Shown here: piece by piece, positions 45,181 through 56,764 of the stretch
Numbering within the stretch: position 1 is the first letter of the stretch
Layout of the letters: the number at the start of each line of letters is the position of its first letter
NCBI GenBank assembly: GCA_019454045.1
Contig: SKCR01015058.1
Location: forward strand, 82,287 to 146,286
Source of the DNA: Zanthoxylum bungeanum
Lineage: Eukaryota; Streptophyta; Magnoliopsida; Sapindales; Rutaceae
Direction: 5' to 3'
DNA length: 64,000 nucleotides
The notes under the pieces: model-generated
What the model was told of the DNA's origin: nothing
Seen by the model: only the letters and a program-made list of their open reading frames with translations
Database searches by the model: none
Position numbers and translations under genes: made by a program

Positions 45181-47218
45181 AATTCTTGCCTACCACTATT
45201 TTTCGGTGAGCCTCTAACCCTCTGTCGAGTACTCGGGAAACCATGTTTCCTAGTGGGCTAGGATCCTGTTAAATATTACACAATCTTGACTTTGGCCAAC
45301 AAATTGTATGATAATTAACTAGGTAGATCTCTAAGATCGATTGGATCCAATCCAATTCCTAGATCCGGTAGGGGGACATCCAAGTCTGAAACATATATCT
45401 TATATATGCCAATACATCCAATGTATTACCTAATCTTTTTCCTCTGAATCAACTAAGACTTGGCTTTGGCACAACAAACTTAGTGATCCCAGTCAAGCGT
45501 GACCCATTGACCATGGAAAGCTTCGTAATCAATGTCGATGGACAAGAAGTGGTTTTGACTTTGGCCAACAAACTACAACTTAGACAAGAAACTGATATGG
45601 AACAAAGCCTTCGTGATTCAAACACATCCTCGACGGACAAAGGCCTTGACTTTGGCCAACAAGCCAATGCCAGTCTTGGATCTTGAGTGAGAATCACTCA
45701 ATGGAAGGAAAGACGATTAATATTTTGCGAGGGTTTTTCGCGTGCAAATTGGCAACCAATTTATTATCTTTGTTAAGGTCTCATCATCATACACCCTTAA
45801 GCATGCATTCTAAACACATAATAAAGCGCATATGATAAAATAATAATGATATGCGGATGGATACTTTACAAATTGATCCTAGATCAAATCTCTCCCTTTC
45901 TCTCTCCCGCTAGCACAAATATTCCTTCTACCCGTTACACTGCACTTCTAAAGAAACCTCATTTACATTGAGGGGAATATGTGAGAAGAGAATACAAAGA
46001 ATAAGAAGGTAATAAGGCTGGATTCGCAGGTCCAATTAATAAATCAAATTTATTACAACAATTTCTAAAATTGTCACACCCTTCTAATATCCATCCGATA
46101 TACATTATTCATCCATCGCAACCATGTATTCACATAAGCATGTTATCAATCAATCTAATCAAATTAATTAATCTGATAATTAGTGATCATCCAATGTTTA
46201 TACAACGATTTGATTTTGTTCGAGTCAAACTCGTTTTGCGAATAAGTACATAAAGTACGAATTCTAGAATTAAATTAAACTACATAATTAAATCCAATTT
46301 AACATGTATTTAATTCTAATTCGCTATTTAATTCCAAATTAAATATTACACTTTATTTAACGAACCTTTACGACTTAAATTCCAAATTTAATCGCTACTT
46401 GTCTCAAAGCCCGATTAACATCCAACGTCAATTTAATTAAAGTCCAATGGGCTTTTAATTAATTTCTTCAAGGCGTGGACTTTTGGTCAACTCGGGTCAA
46501 ACCGATAACCAAAGTCCAATCCGGGAATTACCCCATAAGCCCAGAAATCAATTTAGGCCCAATTAAACTTTAAAGGTTCATTAGGTCGCATTTAGGCTTT
46601 ATGGAGGCGGTTTTGGGCCCAATTGGATCCAATCCATTTAGCCTAAACCCAACTTTGTACAACAAAGCCCAATTAGCCCAATTACAACATTAAAAGCCCA
46701 AATCCAATTTTAAGGCCCAATTATAATTAAATCACAAAACCCAATTTCATAATTTAATTACATAAAGTGCATTACACAATTAATTACCCAATTAACATTT
46801 CTAAAACATCAATTAACATAACTAATCATGCTTAATAACCACAAAACATGTCCAACATATTTTGATCAAAAATCAAACCCAATACATGCTATTAGCTCTC
46901 CGCTTTGGAGGGGGAATTTATGTCCAATTCAAATTCAATCCAATTAAATCCAAATCAACATTAAATCAATATCCCCAAATGATTCTAACTCGTCCAATGA
47001 ATCAAAAAATCAAAAATCACCATGACCATATATGGCATAACTCTCTGCCAAGCAAGAAATTTTGGGGAAAATGTTCCAAAGCATTTTTCTTGAAATTGAT
47101 CCAATCAAACTTCAATTAAACATGTTATAAGCATACTCAAACATCCAATTAATTCAAATCATGCTAAAAAACATTTACCCAAATTTTAAGCCCTAAATAC
47201 GTTTCATGCTTTTAACAA
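45181..47218 (-). other. Copia-D gag-start block and leader
   Basis: 45181-45720 is the conserved block with repeated GGCCAAAGTCAAG and overlapping open frames on both strands (minus 45449-45697, plus 45483-45686). 45721-47218 is the CCAAT-rich untranslated leader. No other gene is seen. Confidence 0.65.
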
Positions 47219-47231
47219 CGCTCTGATACCA
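47219..47231 (-). promoter_or_regulatory. PBS of Copia-D
   Basis: The minus strand reads TGGTATCAGAGCG, an exact match to the standard initiator-methionine tRNA PBS, one base from the LTR. Confidence 0.93.
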
Positions 47232-47232
47232 T

Positions 47233-49265
47233 TGTTGGAGTTCTACGGTCGAATCAAAAGCAATAAAACATGTGTGTATATCAACGATGAAGTTGCAGAA
47301 TACTTACATCGAGCGGTTGAGCGACGCGGTAGGCAACAAAAAATTCTTTTTGCTCGGTAGTGAGGGTGTGCAGCTCACTGGTTTCGGCAATTTGAGCTCA
47401 TTCGTCAAGCTCCAAGCTTTGTCGAACGATTCTCGGCTCATGGGTGGACTTCCCTATCACCTTCACATGTCTTCGTAGTGTGCTAGCACTCTTGATTTTG
47501 CCATAAAATCATGACCTTAAGCTTCCCATCCTCTCGGTTTTTCACAGCAAACAGAACTAGAAAAATGGTCCCAATGGCGTGTGAGAGGAAGAAGAAAGAG
47601 ATGAGAGAGAGATGGTTTTTGTTACAAAAAAATTGGTAAATGATTTTCCCAAAAACATATACACAATTTTTGCCTCCAAAAAAGTCAAGCAATTAAAGCA
47701 ATAAATGTTTGACAACCACACACATCACTAGCCATCAATCAATGAATAGTGACTGGCGTCAATCGCTCAAAGTGAAAGACACCCATCACTTGATTGATGA
47801 ATGATGTGACGCTAGATGCGACTAGCGATTTGACGCTTGATTTGACTTGCATGCCGCAATCGAATTCGAAATGCGAATGCGCTCGCAAATAATCCCGAGC
47901 TCGGGTTCGCTAATTCCAAATTAACGAATTTTCCGTTGCGACGTAATTAAATCTAATTTAATTAAATAATATTGCCTAGCATAATTATTATTCACGTCGC
48001 TAACGAATTAATTCTAAAGTAATTCGTTCTCCCGAATTAAAATCTAATTTTAATTCCGCGTCGAAATCTAATTTCCTTTAATATATCAAATATATTAATT
48101 TATCGATTAATTCCAAATTAATCGTTATCTCTCTTTAAATGATATCTTATCCCAGATAAAATATCTCCGCAATTAATCCCAGATTAATTTTCTCTCTCTT
48201 CTAATTAATCCTAGATTAATTAAAAGGTGCGAGTCATACGTCATCGGTGAATCTTTGGGAAGCGACCCATGAGATCCCCGGATATGTTGGCAGTAAATTC
48301 GGTCGTCGGACTATCTGAACACGTAAGTACCAAGTACTACGTTTATACCGATTTACAAGACAAGGTTGGCCTCTAGCAAAGCGCCATGCCTACCCAATTC
48401 TCCGGAAACATCCTTACATGAATAAAAGATCTATATCAGGCGTAGTATACGTAGTATTGCGTATTTCTGTCCAGTATCGGATGATCACATGCTAGGCCTG
48501 GGGCTGGAATTATATCTTTCCCGTACGAAGCACATGTCGGATGTCTGGTGACTAGTCTCTATAATCGGATAAAAATGACCTTGTCATTTTATCCCGATAA
48601 CTGCAGCATTTAAGAGAACCAGTCCCGTTTCCTACGTGACCATATGACTGGAGTGACACTTCCGTCTTGACATCACGCCCAACACACTACGATTCTCAAT
48701 ATACCCAGCATTGGCGTACACAGAACCTGTTAAAGCCCTGGACGACCGCAACCAAAGTATATTGATTGTCGCAAGTATTAGCGGTGCAAGTCTCAGGTTA
48801 AGACCAAATACACCTACCCTGATTTCGGACTTCCATAGACACATAGTCATACTACTAATGGAATTCCGAGGGGGTCTATCCAAGCAAAGTTGTTTCCCGT
48901 ACCATCGGTAAAACACAACCTCCTATTACACTTGCATGAGTATCATATACCCAAATATATAAGAACTATGTCGTTATGCCCTCACAACGCTCACAAGTGC
49001 AATACTAGTCTTTTACGTATTTATCGATGTCCGATCTCGATAATACTCTGAATAGGGATATTTAATGATTTATCCTTCATGGATTGATACTGTCTCATAT
49101 CATTCTCAATCCAGGAACAAATCATAAGGACCTCTTATCATTTATATATCTAGGTGATCTAATCACAAATGATAAGAGTGCAATCTCCTTTGTCACATAG
49201 TTAATTTGTACAACAACACCATGATCTGTACAAATAGTGACGCTATGGGTAATAATTGTCCAACA
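47233..49265 (-). repeat. 5' LTR of Copia-D
   Basis: A 2033-bp LTR ending AATTGTCCAACA on the plus strand, followed directly by AGATG and the host PR frame. Confidence 0.92.
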
Positions 49266-50784
49266 AGATGTGGTACTCACATATGTACTGATATGCAGGA
49301 TCTGCAGATTAGCAGGAGACTAGCTTCAGGAGAGATCGACCTCCGAGTCAGAAATGGGACGAGAGTCGCCATTTTGGCCGTTGGCACCTATGTTTTGAAT
49401 CTGCCCTCAGGGCATGTACTAACATTAGGGGACTGTTATTTTGTACCTAGTTTGACTCAAAATATCATCTCTGTATCTAGTTTAACCCAATGCGGGTATA
49501 CCATTGTATTCAGAAACACTGGGTGTTTTGTATATAAAGATGATATTTTGATTTGTACAGCAGATGTTAATAATGGTCTATATATTTTGAATATAAACGA
49601 ATCTCAAACATACAACATGATAAATAAAAGGCATTGTCATCTGAGACACATTAACAAAACTCGTATATCCACACTTTTGAAGTATGGATACTTGGACGGA
49701 TTTGATCCTAATTCATATGATGTCTGCGAATCTTATTTAATAGGCAAAATGCATAAAACACCTTTTAGTGGTAAAAGTGTACGTGCCACCGAGTTGTTAG
49801 CCCTCATTCATAGTGACATTTGCGGGCCCATGTCTAGCCAGGCTAGAGGTGGTAATGAATACTTCGTAACTTTTACGGATGATGCATCGAGTTATGGTTA
49901 TGTGTATCTTATGAAAGACAAGTCGGAAACTTTTGAGAAATTCAAAGAGTTTTGACACGAAGTAAAAAAATAGACTGGCGAAAGTATTAAAACATTGCGG
50001 TCGGACCGTGGTGGAGAATACTTAAGCAATGAGTTTCAAAAGTACTTGAAAGAATATGGTATTCTTTCGCAGTGGACTCCTCCCGGAACACCTCAATTGA
50101 ACGGTGTGTCCGAATGGAGAAACCGAACTTTATTGGACATGGTAAGGTCAATGATGAGTCGCACAGAGCTACCGATTTCCTTCTGGGGATACGCATTAAA
50201 CAGTGCAATACTTATTTTGAATAAGGTTCCGTCAAAGTCTGTTGAACAGACTCCATATGAAATATGGACAGGAAAGAAACCGGGTTTCTCATTCTTGAAG
50301 ATTTGGGGATGCTGGGCATATGTTAAACGTTTGGATGGTACCAAACTAGAACCCAAATCGGATAAGTGCCTAATTGTAGGGTATCCTAAGGAAACGAAAG
50401 GATAATATTTCTACAACCCATAAGAGAATAAAATATTTGTTGCTCTCGATGCAGTTTTCCTAGAAAAGGAATTCATGAATGCAGTGGTAAGTGTGAGGAA
50501 AGTAGAACTCGATGAAAATCGAAGTGATACTGTTCCTGGCACCGACCCCCTCACGGAACATGAACAGTCCATCAGGGATGAGACTGTTCCACAATCTTCT
50601 AATACACAATAACCACGTAAGTCGGAGAGAGTCAGAAAACAACCTGAGAGGTATGGGTTTATGATCTCACCTCATGTAGACATTAATCTTATTGTGGAAG
50701 ATTAACCGACTACGTTTGAGGAAGCGATACAAGGTATCGACCCCAAGTCATGAACTATGATCTATTGGCATTACGTATCATCGT
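49266..50784 (+). pseudogene. Plus-strand Copia host PR-integrase, nonsense-mutated
   Basis: The best-preserved coding stretch in the window, in a single frame with no frameshift. PR continues from the left piece (CGTHICTDMQDLQ, then DLRVRNGTRVAILAVGTY). The IN zinc domain (about 49625-49760) keeps HCHLRHIN but has CESY where C..C is expected. The catalytic triad is present: Asp at 49815 (HSDICGPM), Asp at 50004 (RSDRGGEY), Glu at 50112 (SEWRNRT), giving 35 residues between the last two. Seven in-frame stops occur at 49953, 49971, 50403, 50421, 50610, 50703 and 50751. The RT lead-in TTFEEAIQGID (50706) is followed by loss of homology and a Tat/Ogre-like LTR at 50785. Any M start upstream (49206) lies in the LTR and is spurious. 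Confidence 0.88.
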
Positions 50785-51137
50785 TGTAGGCACTGCATTG
50801 TTGCATATAAGTCCCTATGATGAGTCTCATTTGGAGACACTACCTTTTAAGTCATGGAAGTCGCGGGAAACGGACGTCGGAATGGGAAATTCAGAATAAG
50901 TATGTCATCAGATTCATTTCACAAGTTCATTGTTTTCGTTCGTGCTGCGTTCGTGACCACGTTCGAACGTCAAGCAGATTGCGAGCGTTCGTGTAAGGTT
51001 CGAATCGGCGTTCGAACGATGTCAGTTTTTCTGGTTTTGCTGCTAGCCTCACATCCAAGCCCAATTAGCCCACCAAAGCCCATAAAACATATCCAATTAA
51101 TAAAATATAATTTAACCCATGACAAAATTAAATAAAA

Positions 51138-51280
51138 TATAAAAATCATATACCAATTTAAAATAAAAATCATATACCAATTTAAAATAAAATCTAAAAA
51201 TCATATACCAATTTAAAATAAAAATCATATACCAATTTAAAATAAAATCTAAAAATCATATACCAATTTAAAATAAAATC
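51138..51280 (+). repeat. AT-rich tandem repeat in Tat/Ogre-like LTR
   Basis: Five copies of AAAAATCATATACCAATTTA followed by AAATAAAA, some with an extra TCT. They are nearly identical to each other, so the expansion is young relative to the LTR. Absent from the other two LTR copies in the window. Confidence 0.88.
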
Positions 51281-51438
51281 ATGCCAAAACCAAAAAAATT
51301 AAATATATGAACTTCCTAATTAAGCATAATCTTGTCTCCAATCAATCTTGTGTTTTCCTTACATAACACCAAATCATATCCTCCTTTAATGCACAAATCC
51401 CTTCATTGTCAAGCAAGGAAGCACCCATCCCCTTTGTC

Positions 51439-51446
51439 TATAAAAG
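51439..51446 (+). promoter_or_regulatory. TATA box of Tat/Ogre-like LTR
   Basis: TATAAAAG in the context TTTGTCTATAAAAGAAACAC, about 650 bp into the LTR and just before a C/T-rich stretch (CTTCCCTCTCTCTAACTCTC) typical of plant transcription starts. Confidence 0.6.
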
Positions 51447-52214
51447 AAACACATTGCCAAGACACTTCCCTCTCTCTAACTCTCACGCATATACAGCAAA
51501 GAAAAAAAGTCTCTCCAATTCACGCACAGACAGTAAGGAAAAGCCCTAGTCCTCACAACCAAAACAAGAACAAGCATCAAAGAATTCTTCTTTCATCCCT
51601 CACTCTCCATAACCGAAAACATCTAGACCCCTAAAACACCTCCCCATAACCGAAAAACACACCTAAAATAGTAGCCTAAATATAGCGAACACAGTGACCA
51701 CAAATCAGCAGTAAAACAACAGTAAAATAGCAGCAAAACAGCAGCGAAAATGGTAGCTTGAGCAGCGAAACAGCGAGAGAAAATGTTGAACCAGTGAACC
51801 GGAGGAGTTGCGGAGCATCCACCCTTCCGACGAACACGTACGGTACTTCTGAGAGTCCACATAAAAGGTTAGACATGAGGGCACTTTTCGTATTTATTTT
51901 TTCATCTTTTAATCGTTTTAGTTATTTATTTCGTATGAGAGGCGTTCATGGATGCATGTTGTGGCTTTGAATAAAATGGAAAATGTGTCACCTCTTGTGG
52001 TATATAGGATGGAAACCCAGACATAAATTCCATATCCGAATCCGAATGGATGGTAGTGCGGTATGTACTTGGGATACAACTCCACGTACCACTTGAGTAA
52101 ACAGCGCATATTTTGTTTTATGTTGTTTTGATTCGTTTATTATCCTTTATTTAAATTCTACATGTTATTTGTTTGTGTAATGATAAGATAAAGCGTATGG
52201 GTTTAGTAAGTATG

Positions 52215-52625
52215 ATTAAAGGTCCTCCATTTCGAGGGGTTAAAATCCTTTACCACAATGCTTTGCCGCGCCGGATGACGTATATTCGGTTGAATGTAAG
52301 ATGTGTTCAATCGGGTATACAAAGTCCGATATCGTTGTCTTTATTTTTTTATGCATTATGATATTAGCGCATGGGCTTAGTAAGTTGGATTAAAGGTCCT
52401 CCATTTCGAGGGGTTAAAATCCTTTACCACGATGCTTTGCCGCACTGGATGACGTATATTCGGTTGAATGTAAGATGTGTTCAATCAGGTATACAAAGTC
52501 CGATATCGTTATCTTTATTTTTATATGCATTATGTTATTAGCTCATGGGCTTAGTAAGTTGGATTAAAGGTCCTCTATGTCGAGGGGTTAAAATCCTTTA
52601 CCACGATGTTTTGCCGCGCCTTGTA
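52215..52625 (+). repeat. 174-bp tandem repeat, 2.4 units
   Basis: ATTAAAGGTCCTCCATTTCG recurs at 52215, 52389 and 52563 with nearly invariant sequence between. Homologous units occur in the minus LTR at 18935-19345. Confidence 0.9.
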
Positions 52626-53728
52626 GCCTGTTATTATTTATTAGGTGTCATCTATTCACCCGTTCACATATGTGTCATGTTGTTTTCTATTTTTTTGAGG
52701 TCACTACTATAACCCCATTCGAACGTGTTTCAGAATGCCGCACGAACGTATGTTTTCGGTCTCAGTTCGTTCGAACGTGTTTACGAACTCCATATGAACG
52801 TGAACCTTCTGTTTACCGTTCGAACGCGTTTACTAACGCTAATCGAATGCGCACGTATTTCTTTTGTTTTATCATGCATCAGGTCTGGTCCTGTTCGAAT
52901 GTGTTCTCAAACACTATACGAACGTGAACCTTCTGTTTACCATTCGAACGCGTTTACAACGCTACTCGAACGTGAATGCGTTTTGTTTCATCAGGTCCTG
53001 TCCCATTCGAACGCGTTCTCAAACCCTATACGAACGCGAACCTTTTGTTTACCGTTCGAACGTGTTTTTCAAACGCCACACGAACGTGCATACACTGAAC
53101 TGTGTCTTTTTCATCACATGTCATGCATAATTGTTTCTTAGGTGATTTCTCTTGTATCATGTAATCAATCATACTATTTGTATCCCTGCATTTACCTATT
53201 TGATGTGTTCATGAGATGGTATTCAAGCACGATTAGGCCGTTAGTATGTTCCTTGGTTCTTAAGCATGATTTAGCCTATTTAGTTGTTCATTTTCAAGCA
53301 TGATTAGTCATTCATTTTGCGTTTGGAATTTTCATTATGTTTAGGTTGTTTTTTGTTTCCCGCATTATATGATCGAAGTATGTTCATGAGATTGTTGTGT
53401 GCTATTGCATGTTCGCCATTATGATGATTACTTTCATGCATGTGAATTTAAAAGTAGAATACTCTTGGAAATATGTTGCTTAGGCTTGGTTAAATTATTG
53501 CACAAATCATTTCATTACAAATGGCATAAGAAAGGGACCATTCTGAACCCAACGGTTTGAGGTCTTCCCTTGCGAGGGGTGAGTGCGGCCTCAAATCTTT
53601 GTCCCGATTCACACCGGGTGGCGACTTCATTATTCTCTGGTTTAGTCCCCTCGCGGGCTACTCCGTACTCCTAATCGGGCCGCGAGATCGGAACAGCACG
53701 CGTCACCCAGTTCCTGTGTCTTACAGTC

Positions 53729-53746
53729 TGGCGACTCCAATGGGGA
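53729..53746 (+). promoter_or_regulatory. PBS of plus-strand Tat/Ogre-like element
   Basis: TGGCGACTCCAATGGGGA, one base from the copy at 26321, three bases after the LTR end. Confidence 0.82.
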
Positions 53747-54962
53747 TAGAGAATCGGCCCCGAAATAATGTCTTGTAATATTATGATTTATGCTTTAATT
53801 AACCGTGTCTACTGTGGGTTAAAAGGCATTTAATCAAAGGCATTTTTTTAAGGCTGGGTAATGGTTTGGTGTCTTCCTTCATTCACTACCTTTCTATAAG
53901 GAAAAGATGTGAAGGCACCTAGATAATAACTTACTTGTAGCCTATTGTGATGGACTAATTTGGAGGACTCGTTGTTTATTCCTGTCACCAAGCGATAAGA
54001 GCCTCAGAGGCTTGGGTTTTTAAGAGAGTTCTCTCCGCCCTCCCTCTAGGGAATCTACAACGGGAAATCCATTTGACAGTCAGTCACACACCATAACTCA
54101 TTGGCACGTACTGTAAGGTATAAGAAAGGTGCGCTCACTTGGTCACTCGAACCCTTGAGTGGGAAGACCTAGTTGTGGGCAATCCTTCGCCAGCGAGAGT
54201 CTTTGTCTACACTCCCGCAAACCCACACGTAGACCGGGGTTGTATGGCCTATAGCAATGATTTCTTTGTGCTTGTGGACCATCCTCATTTCGATGCAGTT
54301 GGACTTCTTGTCAGAAATGCGAACTTGTTGGGCCATTTAAACTGGGACGAGTTCGTATCCTATGACAATTGGGCCAAAAGCTTCTGAAATGTTGATGGGC
54401 CACCCTGTAGAAATTATATCTATATGCTTGTGTTTGGGAACATTGTCGTTTGGATCCATTCGGACCTTTTGTCAAGAGGTATGGGCTTGTTGGGCCATTT
54501 AAACTAGGACGAGTTCGTATCCTATGACAATTGGGCCAAAAGCTTCTGAAATGTTGATGGGCCACCCTGTAGAAATTATTTTTGTATGCTTGTGTTTGGG
54601 AACATTGTCGTTTGGATCCATTCAGACCTTTTGTCATGAGGTACGGGCTTGTTGGGCCATTTAAACTGGGACAAGAACGTATCTTATGATGATTGGGTCA
54701 AAAGCTTCTAAAACGCCGATGGGCCATTATATGTTTGTGTTTAGGAACATTATCATTTGGATTCGGTTGGACTTCTTGCCATAAGATGTGAACTTGTTGG
54801 GCCATTTAAACTGGGACGAGTTCACTCCTATGACAGTTAGCCCAAAAGCTTCTATAATGATGATGGGCCGATTTGTGTAAGAATTTTGATGAATTGATAT
54901 ATTCCTTGTATCGCATGCATCTCATTCATCTCATGCATACATATATCCTGTTAACACCCTCT
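53747..54962 (+). other. Tat/Ogre-like leader with ~163-bp repeats
   Basis: Non-coding leader. From about 54240 to 54880 there are four units of about 163 bp, each with CTTGTTGGGCCATTTAAACT (54323, 54485, 54648, 54793) and TTGGGCCAAAAGCTTCT. The two central units are almost identical. Confidence 0.82.
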
Positions 54963-56764
54963 ATGTCTATAAAGGACCTCATAGATTCCTGTTGGGTTAG
55001 GGAAGAGGGAAGACTCACTAAAAGACCGGTAACTGATATGAGTACATTTGATAATGAGGTATCCCGGATAGATCAGTTGGAAAACGGTCTGGCCAAAATT
55101 ATTGAACAGTTGCAAGCCTTGACAACTACTGTGGCTGGTATGGCTGTACCCCGTGCTGGGGGAAATTCTGAGAATGTGAGGCGTGAGGAGCCTCTGGGTG
55201 GGTTGGGGATGATATCCCCACTTTTGATGATGACATGGCAGAGTATGCAACAGGCAGAGTGATTGGATCTCAGGCATAATTTCAGAAGCTTCGGGATCAG
55301 GTTGAAACAGTTACCCGTAAAATGAGGGGTAAACATGAAGAGTTGTTAGATTATGAGGCAATGACCTTCGAAGAACAGTTGCCGGTTCAGTTCAAGATGC
55401 CGGATATGGCTAAGTTTAATGGGAATGGGGATCCGAGGGTCCATCTCCGTCAGTATGTTTCAGTTATGAGTTCAGTGGGTTTATCTAAGCGTCAAGTGCA
55501 TAAAATGTTTGGGATGTCACTTGAGGGAGCGCCGGTAGTTTGGTATCACAGCCTTGAGAAGAAGATTAGGGAAGATTGGAGAGAACTGGTTGATGCTTTT
55601 CTGAAGCAATATGTTACAGATTTGGAAATTGATTTGTCACTCCATTATTTGGAGAACAATAAGCAGAAGCCGGAGGAAAGCTTCAAGGAGTATGTAGACC
55701 GCTGGAGAAGCCAGCTTCTGAAAATGCAGACTCGGCCCTCTGAGAAGGACCAGATTAAAATGATCATCAAGGGCACCAAGCCCTCGATTTATGGCAAGCT
55801 GAGGAGGATGACCTCCATGATTGCTGATTTTCGACAGTTGAGAGAAACTGTCATGGATATTGAAGAAGAAAAGGCAGAAAACATGAAGTTTTATGACCTA
55901 AGTAGGAGGCCTATTGGGGGAACATCAGGTACCAAACCTATTTCTGCGGAGATTGCTACCATCCGGAATCAGAGATTCTCCAATGTAGGGAGACCCTTGT
56001 CTAAAGTGCTGGAGAAATTAAAAAGACAATGACTTCTGAAACCCCTGGAGACCAAACTACTTCCCAACCCTCCACCACCACATCTCAATCTGAGCCAATA
56101 CTGTCACTTCCACCAACAGAAGGGCCATGACATGGATAATTGTGCCCGCCTCCGCCATGAAATCCAGGACCTTATAGACTTCAAAAAGATACCCGACCCT
56201 GAAACAGAACGCCCCAACACACACAAAAATCCTCTACCAAATTACCACTATGTCCCCCCACCGACCTATATGATAAACTCCAGCCTACCCGAAAGCCTTG
56301 TCTTAAAATCCTTTGACCACCAAGCCTATTGCCTTGGAATTTGGGATAGTAACAGTGAAGATGAGACAGAACGGGGGCAGAATTTCTGGGAAGACTTCTC
56401 CAGTAGTGATGAAGAAAAAGTGAGGGGGATGACACGCAGTGGGCGTTTCTACAATGATATGACTGATAAGGGTAAAAGAGTGTTATCAGAGGGTAGAGAA
56501 GTGGTTAAGAATACAGAAAATGCCAAGGGATATGTAGTGCTGCAACAGTTGAGGAAAACCCGAGCACAAGTGAGTATCTGGGATTTGTTGTGTGCATCTT
56601 AGGAGCACATGCGGGCCATGGTTGAGGCCTTAAGCAAGATAGTGGTGACGGAGGATGCCAACCCCGCAATGTTTGTTGGGTCAGTGCAAAAGGAGGCTTT
56701 GCAAGCAATCACTTTTTCTGAGGAAGAACTCCCAGCTGAGGGGAGAAATCATAATAGACCTTTG
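54963..56764 (+). pseudogene. Tat/Ogre-like gag and PR linker, nonsense-mutated
   Basis: Gag of the plus-strand element. The N-terminus (54963-55262) has a coiled-coil-like IDQLENGLAKIIEQLQALTT. After a frameshift near 55205 and a stop at 55278, the capsid runs 55322-56032 (FNGNGDPRVHLRQYV, GAPVVWYHSLEK, SFKEYVDRWRSQL), a Retrotrans_gag-type domain. A TGA at 56030 replaces a Gly codon seen at 27650. The nucleocapsid knuckle is YCHFHQQKGHDMDNC (56096-56140), a C-x2-H-x4-H-x4-C variant. A basic/acidic tail ends at a stop at 56600, then VTEDANPAMFVGSVQKEALQ leads to the PR, cut at 56764 by Copia-E. Three stops and one frameshift: inactive, but recently so. Confidence 0.85.

Larger units (their letters stand above)
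39429..49265 (-). mobile_element. Copia-D, structurally complete Ty1/copia element
   Basis: A 9837-bp minus-strand element: 3' LTR 39429-41456, PPT 41459-41467, RNase H/RT/IN/PR/gag in reverse order on the plus strand, PBS 47219-47231, and 5' LTR 47233-49265. It is the same family as Copia-B and colinear along its length, but a different subfamily (LTR start TGTTGGACAATTATGACCC). It is inserted within the PR gene of another Copia element in the opposite orientation. The coding region is disrupted. Confidence 0.92.
50785..53725 (+). repeat. 5' LTR of plus-strand Tat/Ogre-like element
   Basis: A 2941-bp LTR from TGTAGGCACTGCATTG to GTGTCTTACA, followed by a TGGCGACTCC PBS. It contains TTCGAAC palindrome clusters (50930-51020, 52715-53090), an AT-rich array (51138-51280), a TATAAAAG box (51439-51446), a CAG/CAA-rich tract (51680-51760) and 174-bp repeats (52215-52620). 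The matching 3' LTR is beyond the window. The small frames within it are artefacts. Confidence 0.9.

Noticed and set aside
49206..49265. Upstream ATG extending the integrase ORF into preceding sequence
   Set aside because: Those codons belong to the Copia-D LTR; the true PR frame comes from 39423 across the insertion.
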